Numbered from the stretch's first letter, positions 29,145-41,418 are shown. The stretch is 64,000 bases of DNA from Incurvaria masculella (GCA_946894095.1 OX335647.2:22958001-23022000); one strand, 5' to 3'. Notes: generated by a model not told the origin, from the letters alone. A program made the numbers and translations.

Positions 29145-30381
29145 TTATTTCATGGTCAAATGGATGGGCGACTAGCTATGGAATAGGTCAATCGTGCACT
29201 TACATGGAAAAAGGCTACCGACATGATTCACTTGTTTTGGATAGGCGGCTATTATTGGATAGATTATTTTCTTCCAGATCAATGTAGCCGTGCTTAGTAA
29301 CAAATTCCTCCGGGAATGCGTGGTTTTGGAATAATAATATCATGGCAGCAGGTATTACACTAGAAATATTTACAAACAATCTGAGCATGTACAAGAAGCT
29401 CGAATATGGACCTTTTAACTTTATTTGTCAGGTGATTCAAACATACTTACATAAATTTCATAACGGCACTTCCTCTGACAGATAAGCAAAGTTGAGGAAA
29501 AGCACATGGTGCAGTCACATAATACGTTTCGGTTTTTCCTTCTATAGATATAAATATCTTCATACATAGAAGGGTATAACGGGATTGCTAAACTTGGGTA
29601 CATTTCAGGTATATTTGGCTCGAGTCACATATGTAGCACTTAGGAGTTCTTTGTATCATGTAATACATTTGAGTACCTACGTCTCTGATGACCACCGAGA
29701 GTTACAAGAACGCATCCGTTCTCACGGCAATTTAAAGGTGGTACAGACAAATTAATCAGCCTCTATTCAGAGCACGCAACACAACAGATGTTTCTTGAAT
29801 ATTGATCTAGTCCACTGCACAGCGCGCTCCTGGGAACGAAGTCGTTTCGAATCGATTGTATCATTCTTTTAATTGATCCAGTCAACTGTACCACTTGGAC
29901 GTTGGTCGCCTCGCGGGGTCGGGTTCGTAATTGACCGATCAAATCGAGCGAATTGCGTAAGTTTTGTTTGGATGAAAGCGGGCACAAGCGTTTAGTAAAT
30001 ATCTTTGACTTTCATGCACCTATTATTCAGCTCTTATAAAATTGCTTTAAATGATATTGTTTTGGCATCAATGTCTTAATCATTTTATCCTTACTTCTTA
30101 AAATCAACGTATCCTAACCTTACTTGTCCTAATAGTACGTAAGCCTGCAGTAACTACATTTGGTTATCCGTTTATTTCCTCTGTAGATGTCCGTAACCCA
30201 GGTAAAGTGTTAAAATAAAATATGTAGGATAACTTAATAGTGTTTTATTAGGAGGCATTTATTCTAAGTCACTGTTCATAAAGCAACTGTTAGAGGCTCT
30301 TACACTTGACCTGCTTTGCACTATACTTACTCAGAATGTCTCTTACGATAGATTCGACAAACATATATTCCTTAAGAGAGT
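29145..30381. other. unassigned
   Basis: A minus-strand frame at 29987-29763 (RTRPREATNVQVVQLTGSI) is open for 74 codons but unrecognised. A 28-bp fam-C-like scrap (CAGATCAATGTAGCCGTGC) lies near 29275. Confidence 0.3.
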
Positions 30382-30741
30382 CGTTAGCCTATCAATTCCC
30401 CATACGGGCAATAACTGTTTCCATGCTCTTAATCTTTTCCTAGGTTTTTGAAATTTTGGTTTCTAAAATATTTTATAGAAATCCATGTCTATATGTTTTA
30501 GTTTTTTAAATATACCTTTAAGATTGGAAAAAAGTTGTCTGTTTTAGGTTATCTTTAGTTTTTTTACGAAAAAATATATGCATTTAAAAAAACATTTTTT
30601 TTAGAAGAAATTAACTTTTTTAATGGCAGTCACCGTGGAAAATTGCGCCTCGGTCAATGGACAAAGAATACATTTCTTAAATTTTACAAAACTTAGACTT
30701 CCTGTGGGCACCCCGTCCTGTTACTTCACAACAGCCTTAAA
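30382..30741 (+). repeat. fam-M dispersed repeat, second copy
   Basis: Starts CGTTAGCCTATCAATTCCCC and ends ACAACAGCCTTAAATG. Shorter than the 26657 copy because of internal deletions. Confidence 0.65.
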
Positions 30742-31312
30742 TGTTTACCATTCTCAATAATTTGACGGCTGTCTTATCAAATAAAATAGAAATATATATT
30801 TTATAGCGCTTACTACAAAAAAGCCAATATTTTCTACATGAAATAACACTATGAATATAACCATGATATTGGAATGCAAGTTGACCCGGGTCATTCAACT
30901 CATTTAAATGTGTTGCACATTCAATCAAGATTACACATACTTTTACAGATCTTAAATTAAGATGTATTTCAGAAACATTATGCCGTGAAGGCGTTTAGAT
31001 ATCAGTTTATCTCTTATATGGCTATACAGTTGTTATAGAGATGTAGATCGTGCAAACCACCTGTCACTAGACTTAATTGTAAATTATTATACTACAGAGC
31101 ATGTAAAAAAGGCAGATGGTTTAAATTTTCAAAATACATACATTAAAAAACACTTATAAACGTATCAGATGAAGGTCCAAAATTTTGCTTAATAAATATA
31201 TCTATGTAGGTTTGTAAAAATAGGTTTTTCTAATAAATTGATCATTAAATATATTTTAATATCATTAAGATTTCTAAAGAAAACATATTGAAAAATAAAA
31301 TAACGTAATGAT
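30742..31312. other. unassigned
   Basis: AT-rich with no repeat partner seen. Confidence 0.4.
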
Positions 31313-31480
31313 GTTTTCCTCGAAGTATAACCTGGGGTCCTCCAAACGGGGGTGTGAAAAAGTACCTGACTGGCCAGCATGGTGTGCGCAGCCCCTCTGG
31401 ATGGCCGAAAGCCCATGGGGGTCATCGGGCACCTCTTTTGTGAGGTCCTGGCGTGTGCCATATGCCGCGCTCAACATAAA
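31313..31480 (+). repeat. fam-S repeat
   Basis: TATAACCTGGGGTCCTCCAAA and CTGACTGGCCAGCATGGTGT recur at 43960-44230 (ACGTGGGGTCCTTAAAAC, CCTGGCCAGCCGGCATGG), where a fam-E MITE interrupts them. GC-rich with ORFs on both strands; possibly a piece of a larger retroelement. Confidence 0.5.
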
Positions 31481-31539
31481 AAAAGGAACATCACTTGCCA
31501 AAAAACCATAATGCGGAATTTAACATTTTAAATCAGTAT

Positions 31540-31849
31540 TTTTAGGGTTCCGTACCCAAAGGGTGAAAACGGAACCCTATTACTAAGCCTCCGCTGTCCG
31601 TCCGTCCGTCCGTCCGTCCGTCTGTCCGTCTGTCACAGGGCTGTATCTCATGAACCGTAATAGGTAGGCAGCTGAAATTTTCACAGAGTGTGTATTATTT
31701 ATGTCGCTATAACAACAAATAGGTAACATTTTAAAATAATAAGAATTAAAGGGGGTCCCCATACAAAAAACGTGATTTTTTGTGTTAAATCTTGTTCGAT
31801 GGTACGGAACCCTTCGTGTGCGAGCCCGACTCGCACTTGGCCGGTTTTT
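31540..31849 (+). mobile_element. fam-A copy, longest CCGT run
   Basis: TTTTTAGGGTTCCGTACCC to CACTTGGCCGGTTTTT, with five CCGT-type units plus two diverged CTGT/CCGT units. The end palindrome has one change (GAGCCCGACTCG). Confidence 0.85.
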
Positions 31850-32166
31850 ATTTGCCACACATCACTGCTGAGCTTGCAACCCTTGAAACAATATAACTTT
31901 CTTAGGATCCAGTCTATAAACCTTCTTTCAATCTGCCTACTGAACCCTTAAAACGCAAAGCAAGTCTATAGCAACAAACGGTAGCGCAGAAGCACAAACA
32001 ATCTACCACTTCTGGACAAAACAGTTCATTACCACACAATGGAATCGGAAATCATTGGCTTGTCGTCTCGCCTACGTCGACAGATATTTCGCAAACTGTC
32101 CCTTGAGAGGCGGCGTTGGATCGAAGCGAACGCAGCGTGGGATTAAAACAACCACACCAGGTACTC
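31850..32166. other. spacer between inverted fam-A copies
   Basis: Nothing recognised. It would form the loop if the two flanking copies pair. Confidence 0.4.
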
Positions 32167-32466
32167 AAAAACCGGCCAAGTGCGAGTCGAACTCGCACAC
32201 GAAGGGTTCCGTACCATCGTACAAGATTTGGTCAAACAAAATCAGGTTTTTTGTATGGGGCCCTCCTTTAATTCTTATTATTTTTTTATTTTGCCTATTT
32301 GTTGTTGTAGCGGCAAAATAAATACACACTCTGTGAAAATTTCAGCTGCCTACCTATTACGGTTCATGAGATACAGCCCTGTGACAGACGGACGGACGGA
32401 CGGACGAACAGCGGAGGCTTAGTAATAGGGTTCCGTTTTCACCCTTCGGGTACGGAACCCTAAAAA
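32167..32466 (-). mobile_element. fam-A copy
   Basis: AAAAACCGGCCAAGTGCGAG to GGTACGGAACCCTAAAAA. Inverted relative to the copy at 31540. Confidence 0.85.
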
Positions 32467-33005
32467 TGATTTAACATAAGGATGCTGTCGGGAGGTGTAC
32501 TTTATGTATCACGTTGTCCATAGTAATACGCCGCCATCGTGCCTATAGATGGCAACTACAAAGAATAAGAATAAGGCAGTGTTTCCCTATAGCTGTGCGA
32601 TGAAGTCATAAATATACCTCTTTATATATCTCACTTTAATCGGAAGATTTAATGTCAAGTATACTTTTGTTTAATATTTAATTTAAGAATATAATATTCA
32701 ATTTTTAAACTAACTGTAAACTCACGCAAAGAGGTTTACCTAATTGTACCGTAGTGCCAAATTGGTGGTAAGTTGAAAATTTTCGAAAATAAAAAATATA
32801 ATTAAATAGAGAGACCACTAACAATAGATTTTTAGAGAAATGCACCCGGTGCAAAACTATTACAGGTTGCGCCGCTTGGAAAACCATGGAGGCTGATGCA
32901 AAAAGATAATTCACCAAATTGCAATCTATGTCATAAAGAAGACCAGTACCATATTTTGATGGAAATCGTGCTAAATGCTTAATGTTAATCTTAAATCTAA
33001 CACAG
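32467..33005. other. unassigned
   Basis: A minus-strand ORF at 33055-32705 is open for 116 codons but AT-driven and unrecognised. Confidence 0.35.
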
Positions 33006-33070
33006 GGGGTGTTAGCATTCAGAACCATAAGGGCGTAAGTAAAACAACATTTCATTTTATTTAAAAATAT
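33006..33070 (+). repeat. fam-P fragment
   Basis: GGGGGTGTTAGCATTCAGAAC and CATAAGGGCGTAAGTAAAAC match the fam-P left end at 7812. Confidence 0.6.
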
Positions 33071-34109
33071 TAATAAAACATATTCAAAACACCGCCTTTA
33101 CGAAAAACATTTATAGATACATTTTAATTGTATAGAAACAAATTTTATTTTCACGAATTCACTATTGATAAGCGCATCCACTGTCTAGCTAGAACTTGCA
33201 AAATTATAATATTTTTTTAAAGACCTCCCTAGCTTTGAGGGAAAGATGAGATTGGTATAGTTGCAACGCGCTTTAAGTTCTATAAAGAATCATTAACGTA
33301 TGTAAATGTGAAGATCAAAATAAAACGATTGGGCCCACTGCATTTCGTCCCGTGCATGTCGTAAGAGTCGACTAAGGGTTTCGACGTTCGAATATTTGAT
33401 TAAACCTAGTTTGGGTTCATTCAATATTTTTTGCACTGTCTTATGCAGATCATTGTAAGATTAAGCCAATGTATTCCTAAAAGGTTTTTTTATAAATAGC
33501 TTTTGACAGAACTGTGATTAAATGGAAATATTGTGTAGTAATTATAAATATGGAATACAGTTCCTGACGGACATTCCAGAAGAACTTGCCTCTCTCAGTG
33601 CGTATGGCGGAACAGGTTGCGTAATCGGCCTGAATGTGCCGCAGACGAGATTTCCATCAGATCGATCCTTATCTCTGGACAAGGATAGCTCCTTCTAATG
33701 AGCACCCGCGGAGCTAAGCAGATATCGACGGTTCCTTTGGACACGACTCCTATATAAAGAGCTAAAGGATTTTTAGTTATTTCACTTTGATTAGCACGTT
33801 TCATTTTCTCATAAAAAATGGCCCGATTCGCTTAAAATCACTTGCGCACGATAAATAAATATGCGGCCTTATAAATCATCTGGTGACCACTGGTACGTCC
33901 ATTTATTGGTTGACGTGACGACCGTACGAGTCAAGTGCAGACCCAATAAGGGCAGACCCTAAATAAATGTATTCGGAGCTCTTAATTAACGACTTGCAAT
34001 TAAGGATTTTTCAAATCCCTCATACATTTTATGCAGCCTTGACTGCGTCGATATCTTAATAACAAGCTCATTCATGAAAATGATTGGCATGCTTATTCAT
34101 TATATTAAA
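33071..34109. other. unassigned
   Basis: GTGCATGTCGTAAGAGTCGAC at 33353 resembles a string common in lepidopteran retroelement debris (recalled, not searched). A minus-strand ORF at 33804-33595 is unrecognised. Confidence 0.3.
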
Positions 34110-35078
34110 TCTCTATATATACATATAAAAATGAATTGCTGTTCGTTAGTCTCGCTAAAACTCGAGAACGGCTGGACCGATTTGGCCGATTTTGGTATTG
34201 AATTATTTGTGGAAGTCCAGAGAAGGTTTAAAAGGTGCTACAATGCCCATGGGCTTTCGAACTTTTACGGGGCTTCGAAAACGATGCCGGCAGTCGGGTT
34301 CTACAAGACGTCGGGGGTGGTGATGGCGGGGGGCGGGTGAGGTGGGGGAGGAAGTCGAACACGGGCAGAAACGTGAGGGGCAGACGTGAGGGCGGCAGAG
34401 GCGCTTACTTTTACTAATTGTACCGAAATACGGCTTGGTATTTCCCGCAACTTTAGGACTACTTGGCATCACACTAAGTCGCCAGAGGTGCGACCAATAG
34501 AATAAAATCCTTGAGAACCAATTACTTGATTTAGATGAGGATTGTATCTACGTCTAGACTGATTCCACTCAAAACTTATAGGCTACATAATATAATGCTT
34601 CATTACCAGAGGGGTGAGTAGTTATTGTTAAATCTTATAACATGCAAAACACTTACCCGATTTTTGTGCGTATTTATCAATGTATAGCATCTTTGGAAGC
34701 AGTCAGGTTCGAGATGGGTTGCTGTTTTAGATGTTGAGGCTGGCTGTGGGTTGGAGTCGACGCAAAACTTACCTACGTTACACGTTACTTACTTACTAGG
34801 TAAGCAATGTAGCAGTGCAAGTGCAGAGAGGTTCTGGCGGCCCATACTTATTTTTTTTAAATAGCCACCAAATGTCAGCGAAGCTCTAAATGGGAATTAT
34901 TGGATGTTTCTCATTAAATCAAGTTTTTTCGGCTCGAACGATCTTGATTAAATTTGGTAGACGGATACATTGTCCAGGACCAGTTTGACCCTATTTTGGA
35001 CCAGCCATGTGGGCTACTTTTTATCCATGAAATAATTTAGCCGACACTAACCCGAGCGGAGCCGGGTACCGCAGCTAG
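34110..35078 (+). mobile_element. non-autonomous Helitron-like element
   Basis: Begins TCTCTATATATACAT after an A and ends GCAGCTAG before a T, so it sits between A and T with a CTRR-type (CTAG) 3' end. A short GC stem CCCGAGCGGAGCCGGG lies about 10 nt before the end. Just inside the 5' end is GAATTGCTGTTCGTTAGTCT, followed by AACGGCTGGACCGATTTGGC, known to me from lepidopteran Helitrons. No Rep/helicase ORF. A decayed fam-C SINE (GAGGCTGGCTGTGGGTTGG, then CTTACTTACTAGGTAAG) is embedded at about 34726-34850. Confidence 0.75.
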
Positions 35079-35639
35079 TAATATATAAATTTGGATGTGG
35101 GACTTATTTGCTGCGTGTCGTTTGCCACACAGGTCAAGCGCGCGAATATGCTCCCGAAAACCGTCCGCCGAGTCAGTTCTCACCAACAAATATCCTCCAA
35201 TACGTCTGCGGTTACATTCGTGTGTGCCATGTTAAAAATTTTGGAAAATTGTCTACAGTGGGTTTCATAGCAGGCGCACTAGGTGGCTTCTCCTACTTTT
35301 TTAAGGAAATTTAGTCCAACTTGTAAAATTCTGGCGCCTACGTGCAGAAGACTAAATCCGCAAATAGATAACTCGACTTTCGAGCGTTAGCGTTATGAGA
35401 TAACGCCCGAATCAAACAAAATCTCTCAGGACTCAGGCTTTTTGGCCGTCCTCTGGTGTTAAGAATCAGAGTCGTTCTTGTTCTAATAGATAATTGCTCC
35501 GTGGTTGACCGTCAAATGCGATTACAGAAATTATGAAACAAACCCCGAGGCTTGGACACTCAGCCGCGTAAGTGAGCGGCGGCCAGCGAGCGTGGAAGGG
35601 CGAGAGTAGCGATCGGGACTCATTCGTATGGTGGCAGCG
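35079..35639. other. unassigned
   Basis: A small ORF (35108-35314) has no recognisable domain. Confidence 0.4.
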
Positions 35640-35930
35640 CAGCCACGAAATAGTTCGCTTACGAATTTGGGACGCGCATCATCGAATGTTCGTTGCACTA
35701 AGGGCCGAGTGCACGAAAGAACAAAAAATCAAAATCAACGTCAACGTACGGTTAAACACGTCACTTTGTACGGGCAGTATGGAAGGATCTCCATGCGGTT
35801 CACTAAAAGTGACGTGTTTGCTCATTGATTAACTCGGCCGTCGCTTCGTGCAATCGGGGCTAAATAGCGTGATGTGAATTTCTTACATGTTATAACGTGT
35901 CGTTGGAACTCTAGAAAATCAGTAGTAAGC
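35640..35930 (+). repeat. fam-T repeat split by fam-E
   Basis: Left part 35640-35701 and right part 35861-35930 join, after removal of the MITE and one TAA, into the arrangement seen uninterrupted at 10122-10240. Confidence 0.55.
35702..35860 (+). mobile_element. fam-E Tourist-like MITE, 159 bp
   Basis: Ends GGGCCGAGTGCACGAAAG and CTTCGTGCAATCGGGGC are imperfect inverted repeats. Inside, CACGTCACTTT is inverted as AAAGTGACGTG, so the element folds along its whole length. A 3-bp TAA duplication flanks it. The length and TWA duplication fit PIF/Harbinger MITEs. Confidence 0.85.
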
Positions 35931-36689
35931 TTATCGGGAAGAAAACTGCTTATTTATCCCGACAGGTGGCGCCTAAGCCAGCTCACCTAAAAGATATGTC
36001 AAAGCTGTCAGATACCACACAAAATAGATTTCAAATTTGTATTTACTCAATCCGTGTAATTGAAATGATTAAACTTTCTCCATGTTATTCCGAAAATAAT
36101 TGTTCTTAATTATGCTAATCAAAAGAAATCTTGGGAAAGAAAATATCACAAAGACATAACCTATAATATTTAGTTTAACAACGCTGGCCTTAGGGACCCT
36201 TTACATAGAATGTGTTCGCTTTATAATAAGAACTTATCTGACCTAGACATCTTCTTTGACTCTTAGCGCAACTTCAAGCACAAAATAAAAAATATGGCTC
36301 AATAGGACTACTATACTGTCACTCTTATTTATGTATAATTTAATTAGCGAGGAATAGGTTAGGATGCAGGTTAGTTCTATAGTCTTTTGTTAACTTACTG
36401 TTTTATTACTTTATCTGTATCTGTGCTTCCTCCAAATAAATAAATTAAAAAAAAAATCTTTGTGCTGGTCAATGGCATATAAATTTGTTTGAAGACAAAC
36501 AAAACTTAATTCTAACTGCATCATGGATTACATCTTTCATCCAAATACTCGTATGCAAACTTGACAGAAATGACAGTTTTGACATGTTTAAGGTGAGGTC
36601 GCTCATGCGACTTCTACAATAAGCATAGAGTTATGTTCCCCATTTGCAAGCGAACTCACTCGTCGTCAACGCTGCCGATTTTTAACCAA
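35931..36689. other. unassigned
   Basis: An A-run preceded by AAATAAATAAATT at 36435-36455 could be a retroelement 3' end, but no body is recognisable. Confidence 0.35.
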
Positions 36690-37225
36690 CTTCAAAAAAG
36701 AAGGGGGTTCTCAATTCGAATGATTTTTGCTGTGTTTGTTACCACAAAACTTTCGCCTGGGAAACAGATTTTGATGATATTTTTTTTTATTTGAAAGCTT
36801 GTGCTTCCCGTGTGGTCCAATTTCAATTTGGTTTAGTTCCGACAATGATATCCATGAGAAAATCATATAAATCTTAGACGAACGGACGAAAAACTCAATA
36901 TTTCGATGATTATTTTTTTATTGGCACAAATTAGTTAGTGTACTTGAGATTCACTAAAAATAAACAAACAAATTAATAAAAAAAACCACTTCAAAGAAAA
37001 AGCACTAAAGAGTAAAAAAATAATTACCATTTTTGTAGTTACGATTATTGTTATTTTTTGAGCCGGTGTCAGCCAAGGTAGCCAATGTTCTCTTGGCTGG
37101 CGTAGCGCGTGCCCGGCTGACTCCGACTCAAAAAATAGCAATAATCGTAACTACAAAAATGGCATGATTTTTTTACCTTTTAGTGCTTTTTCGTTGAAGT
37201 CAGTTTTTTTTTTGTTAGTTATTTT
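36690..37225. mobile_element. fam-I foldback element
   Basis: Starts CAACTTCAAAAAAGAAGGGG. At 36990-37080 and 37120-37190 two arms of about 75 bp are inverted (AAAAAGCACTAAAG..., ACCATTTTTGTAGTTACG, against CGTAACTACAAAAATGGCA...TTTAGTGCTTTTT). GAAGTCAGTTTTTTTT closes it. The outer CAACTTC/GAAGTCAG ends match the fragments at 58880 and 63150. Confidence 0.65.
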
Positions 37226-37689
37226 TTCTATATAAACGTGGCTACGCCGAAACCCATACATATGAGTTTCGTTTGCTACGCCCGCCCTTTCATGCTCGCT
37301 GGCGGCGGTAGATCACAGATGGGTGTCACCAGACCTTGAGCCCGCTCGAAATTTGTCTCGGCCTAGCTGCGATCAAATGGTTAATTAGCGCACCTCGGTG
37401 ACGACCTGACTTGACACAGTTTCGAGTCGAGTTAGATAAGAATTGGAGCCGACTCGGATTATGTCACGCGGCCCGACACGATTAGTGTCTCAGCCACGTA
37501 AATTAACGAAAACTTGAAAGGAAATTGGGTTTTATTGTCACTGTTGGAGCGAATCTGTAGAAAGGGAATTCGACCGAGTTTTATTATGCTATCTGGCTGA
37601 TGCTCTCGTTGTGTTTGTGCTATATTGACGATGCGATTAAGCGATGCATTTTGGGTTGGCAATTGGCAAAGAAAGTAACACGGAATACT
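37226..37689. other. unassigned
   Basis: Nothing recognised. Confidence 0.4.
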
Positions 37690-38215
37690 TGCACGGAAAA
37701 AAATGTGCAACTATTTACTGTTGTAGCACAGTTAAAATTTTGTAATTTATGGTAACTTATTCGTCATTACTATTAATGTATCTATTGATTAGCCAAAACA
37801 GTTAATATTAAACAGTTATTTTAACCAATTGAACAGTATCGTGTGACGAATCAGATGATTTTGAAACGGATTTTGAAATCGGAGCTGATTGAACATTACG
37901 GCTGACTACAAATTAGGCGTGCAACTGTCCAGTTTCAAGAGGTACAGGAATTTTAACAAACTGGACAGTACGTTTTCACTGAACATAAGACGCAAATAAG
38001 AATGGAAAATATACTAAAGCTAGAAACATTTTTCACACAGTTAGGGAACCAGTAAGAGAAAACAATTATTGCACATAGATGTAAAAAACTATTAAAAGAT
38101 ACTGTAACAGTTGATGTTTGGCTAACCTTTTTCACTCAGTTAGAGTAACTGATTTACTTAGTTGGATCTATTTTAACGTTGCAAGACGGTTGTGTGTCAT
38201 TGAAATTACAGGTAG
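37690..38215 (-). mobile_element. fam-N element
   Basis: Inverted relative to 61065-61636; shares GACTACAAATTAGGCGTGCAAC, TTTCACACAGTTAGGGAA and AACGTTGCAAGACGGTTG. The termini are decayed (GCACGGAAAAAAATG on the left). Confidence 0.7.
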
Positions 38216-38667
38216 ATTCACTACTAATTTTTTACAGCGTACACATAGGGTGTATCAGCATTCACTGCCGTAACTTTGGAATTATGAGACAAGTGATGCA
38301 GAAGAGATTATATGTTAAACAAAAAAAAACCCATACCCATGAGATACTAATTTTAAAGAAAATGGAAAATCCTAACGGAGGCTGAGTCTTACCACCCTTG
38401 CTACTAGCCTACCTTATTTCTTACGTCATCGTGTAGCCGCTCTACGCCAGCGCGCCGAAATGTGGTCTGCGGATTATTCAATGGTGGTTGTATGAGATAA
38501 GTTCATACTAACTTTAGGTCCGTCCCGTAAACATTCGATGCCTAGTGTAGTGTAGTAAATAAATTAATAAAAGTATCCGTCCTCGATAACAAAAATAACC
38601 CAATATACGTTAAACGGATAAAACATTTCCCGAAAAAAATCGATATGATACGCAAATCTAGTTTCGG
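38216..38667. other. unassigned
   Basis: Nothing recognised. Confidence 0.4.
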
Positions 38668-38778
38668 CTCCAGCCTTACAGTATATTCATAAACTAGTTA
38701 TTTTGAAAGGGCATTTTTCTTAAAATGTGTCCCTGCTTCACAGTCGATTAAACTTACATACATATCACATTCCTCCAT
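38668..38778 (+). repeat. fam-D right-end fragment
   Basis: GGCTCCAGCCTTACAGTATATTC, then GTGTCCCTGCTTCACAGTCG and ACATATCACATTCC: T-arm remnant plus right arm. Confidence 0.65.
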
Positions 38779-39156
38779 GGTCTATTATGTAAACAAAGAA
38801 CACGTTTCGATTTTTAATCATCTATTGTATCTGCAAACCTTATTGCTGTCAATACATCATCCAAAACAGGTCTCTAGGTACATAATTTGACCACCGAGTA
38901 GATTGAATTCAACGATAAATGACAGCTTTATTAGAGTACTAGACCATTAACACTCTTGTCCAATTCAAAATTGATCACCACTCTTAAAACGCGCCTCATA
39001 CATACATACAAATTATGTAAATGTCTTATTGCAAATCTTATGTTATCTAAACAATCTTGCAAAATATAAAGCTTTAGAAATAATACGTACAGCTGGTGTT
39101 ACCAAATTTGTTAATTCCGAAAATAAACTATATATAACTTCCGGATGGGGTATTTT
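38779..39156. other. unassigned
   Basis: Nothing recognised. Confidence 0.4.
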
Positions 39157-39268
39157 GAATGTGACTGGATCCAGATGTCTAATAACACACCTACTGTCAT
39201 GATATTAACCCAACACACTTGTACCGTGCCCGCGAATGAGTTAGTCCCGCCGGGAAGGGTCACCTTAA
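39157..39268. repeat. fam-C tail fragment fused to a fam-B end
   Basis: GTGACTGGATCCAGATGTC, then TCATGATATTAACCCAACACAC (fam-C tail side), runs straight into TTGTACCGTGCCCGCGAATG and ends CACCTTAA (fam-B right end). A deletion junction between the two. Confidence 0.65.
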
Positions 39269-39271
39269 ATC

Positions 39272-39522
39272 AAGCGCGTCGCCAAGGGGGGGCAGGGAGG
39301 GGCAGCTGCCCCCCCCTAGAAATTCTAAAAAAGTTGCCAAATATAATGCAACCAAAGTCCTAAGTCTTTGAGTTGATTTGCTTGAAGTTCAAGCCTTGAA
39401 CAATCATTCCCGTTCGTCGAAACTAGAATGAATTCTCCAATGAGAATAAGAAAAGTATGAATTGTAGTAGGTAAAGTCAAATTGCCCCCCCCCCCCCGCG
39501 CCATCGGCCGGCGACGCCCTTG
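39272..39522 (+). mobile_element. fam-K MITE, second copy
   Basis: AAGCGCGTCGCCAAGGGGG to GGCCGGCGACGCCCTT. Same palindrome GGGGCAGCTGCCCC; the right C-run is 13 bases here against 9 in the 2091 copy. Confidence 0.75.
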
Positions 39523-39654
39523 CCTTAAATTAATGTATGTAGGTGTAATCGTAAACAGTGTGTTAGTAGAAGGCATTTATTACCCTTGAATAAACCCTTA
39601 CAGTGATGTGAATTTCATTATGTTCACAGATTACATAACATGGTTCTGTCCACT

Positions 39655-40300
39655 AGATCGCAAGTTCAAGGTCCAGAAGTGGCGTAAACGGACCGTCCAT
39701 ACAAATTTTAATCCCCTAGGGCAGTCTTTCTGAAAGTGGGTGATAACGCCCCCTTGTGGGCGCTAGAGGCCTACAGAGGGGCGGTGAACGGCTCAGAGGA
39801 AATTGGGGGGCGTTGAATAGGTTTAGGGAGCGATGGCTGATTTGCATTTTTCTAATAATTTATGGTACCTACTTTTAACTTAAATGAAAACCTACCTACT
39901 ACATTGATTAATTGGCTAAATATGATTGTGAAAGTTAAGTTTAATTGCCTTAAATTGCAAACTCATGTGGCACTATTGAATACATAATTAAATTAAAATT
40001 ATTTAAGTAATTATTGCGATTGTTATTTGTAAGATATGGTGAGGGAGGGGGATTGGGGGGGGGGGGGCGCTGGAAAATAATGGATTCTCAAAGTGGGCGG
40101 TAGACAAAATAAGTTTGAGAACCTCTGCTCTAGGGGGTGACCCCCTTCGGGTTAAATTTCACCACAAAAGGTAGCATATGTCCTTCTCCAAGGGGCACAC
40201 TATGTTAATACCGAAATTATCAAAATTGATTCAGCGGTTCAGACGTGAAAACGCAACAGACAGACAGAGTGACTTTCGAATTAATAATATTAGTATTGAT
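39655..40300. repeat. older repeat hosting a hAT-like MITE
   Basis: The left part (CCGTCCATACAAATTTTAATCC) and right part (GGTGACCCCCTTCGGGTTAA, later CAGACAGACAGAGTGACTTTCG and TAATATTAGTATTGATTAAT) look like a lepidopteran repeat 3' end, interrupted by the element at 39722-40127. Confidence 0.45.
39722..40127. mobile_element. hAT-like MITE with 8-bp target duplication
   Basis: Ends CAGTCTTTCTGAAAGTGGG and (inverted) TTTGAGAACCTCTG; AAAGTGGGCGG near the right end mirrors the left. Flanks CCCTAGGG and CTCTAGGG form a 7-of-8 target duplication. 406 bp with G-runs inside (GGGGGGCGTTG, then a 12-G run near 40056). Non-coding. Confidence 0.8.
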
Positions 40301-40305
40301 TAATC

Positions 40306-41272
40306 GTCCATAGAAAGCACTCGGATTTGTCAAATTTCATCATTAGCCAGTTCTACAATCACAGCGTCGATGAACTGGCAATATTATTTTCAACGCTCAA
40401 TAGTTATTTACAAAAGCGTTTGCCACTGCGTACAGGCATACTCGTATAAACATAACTCGGTGCTAGACTTGAATACCGGATCTGATACATATTTTTCTAT
40501 AGTTTACCATTGTTAAAGCTTGCAAATATTCTACCTTTGATATGGACTTATTATGTGAACAATAAACACATTATTATTGTATTTGATTAGAGGACCTGCA
40601 GTTTCTGCAATGGCCGCCAGTGTCGCGAGCGAGCCCCACCGCTGTGCCGACAAATTGATAGCTTTGCCTGGGGCTGAACTTAAATCGACAATTAACAAGT
40701 GCTTTGCAATCTTAGAATTTCGCCATATCAGCGTTTCATGCACTGATACGTTTCGTTTTCGAAAATATAATTGATGCGGTGGCTCTTAATGTAGGCTTGT
40801 AGAATGAAGGGTTACCGACCAGCCTGTCTAAATCGTTAAAAAGACCAACACGTATACAGATAAGTGTACAATTTTAAACATCCATGTATGGGATGGCGGA
40901 TTTTTTCCATTCTTAATGAAGTTTTAAGGAAGCCAATATACTGCCGGCACAGGATCACAATACAAATTGCTTTCAATTCGTCATTGTCGGGGTTGGACTC
41001 CGGTAGCCCACAGCAAATAGGAAGCGATCATGCTTTACGCACACTATGCGTTGATTTGTACTAATTGGTCTACAATTAATATTCGAAAATATTGCGAATA
41101 GGGATGTATTTCTTAACAGCAAATTCAAAAGTAATTAAGCAAAATCAGTGACAGAATAAAAATTTATTTTAAATGGGTTTAATTAAAGAAAACCGATAAC
41201 TGATTTTGTAAGAACATTTTTTTTTCAGAGATCCGATATAAAAAAATAAATTTATCAAGAAATTTTTGTTCC
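40306..41272. other. unassigned, with GC-rich patch
   Basis: 40590-40690 is GC-richer and open on both strands (plus: RGPAVSAMAASVASEPHRC). No basis to call an exon. Confidence 0.3.
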
Positions 41273-41418
41273 AAGTAAAATTACTTTTTCGTGCTAAGCA
41301 GGTACGGTAGCTTATTCCAGAGAATGTGATGTAAATGTATAAATGTATCTCTCTTTAATTAATGTGCCATTGCTTTCGGTTGATTATACATACCTATACA
41401 CCACATTCCAAGTTATGT
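41273..41418. repeat. fam-D, arms only
   Basis: Left arm (TTACTTTTTCGTGCTAAGCAGG) joined directly to right arm (TTAATTAATGTGCCATTGC, then ACACCACATTCC). The whole interior, including the tRNA-like part, is gone. Confidence 0.65.

Noticed and set aside
33353..33390. named LINE family from the GTCGTAAGAG string
   Set aside because: Too short to assign without a database search.
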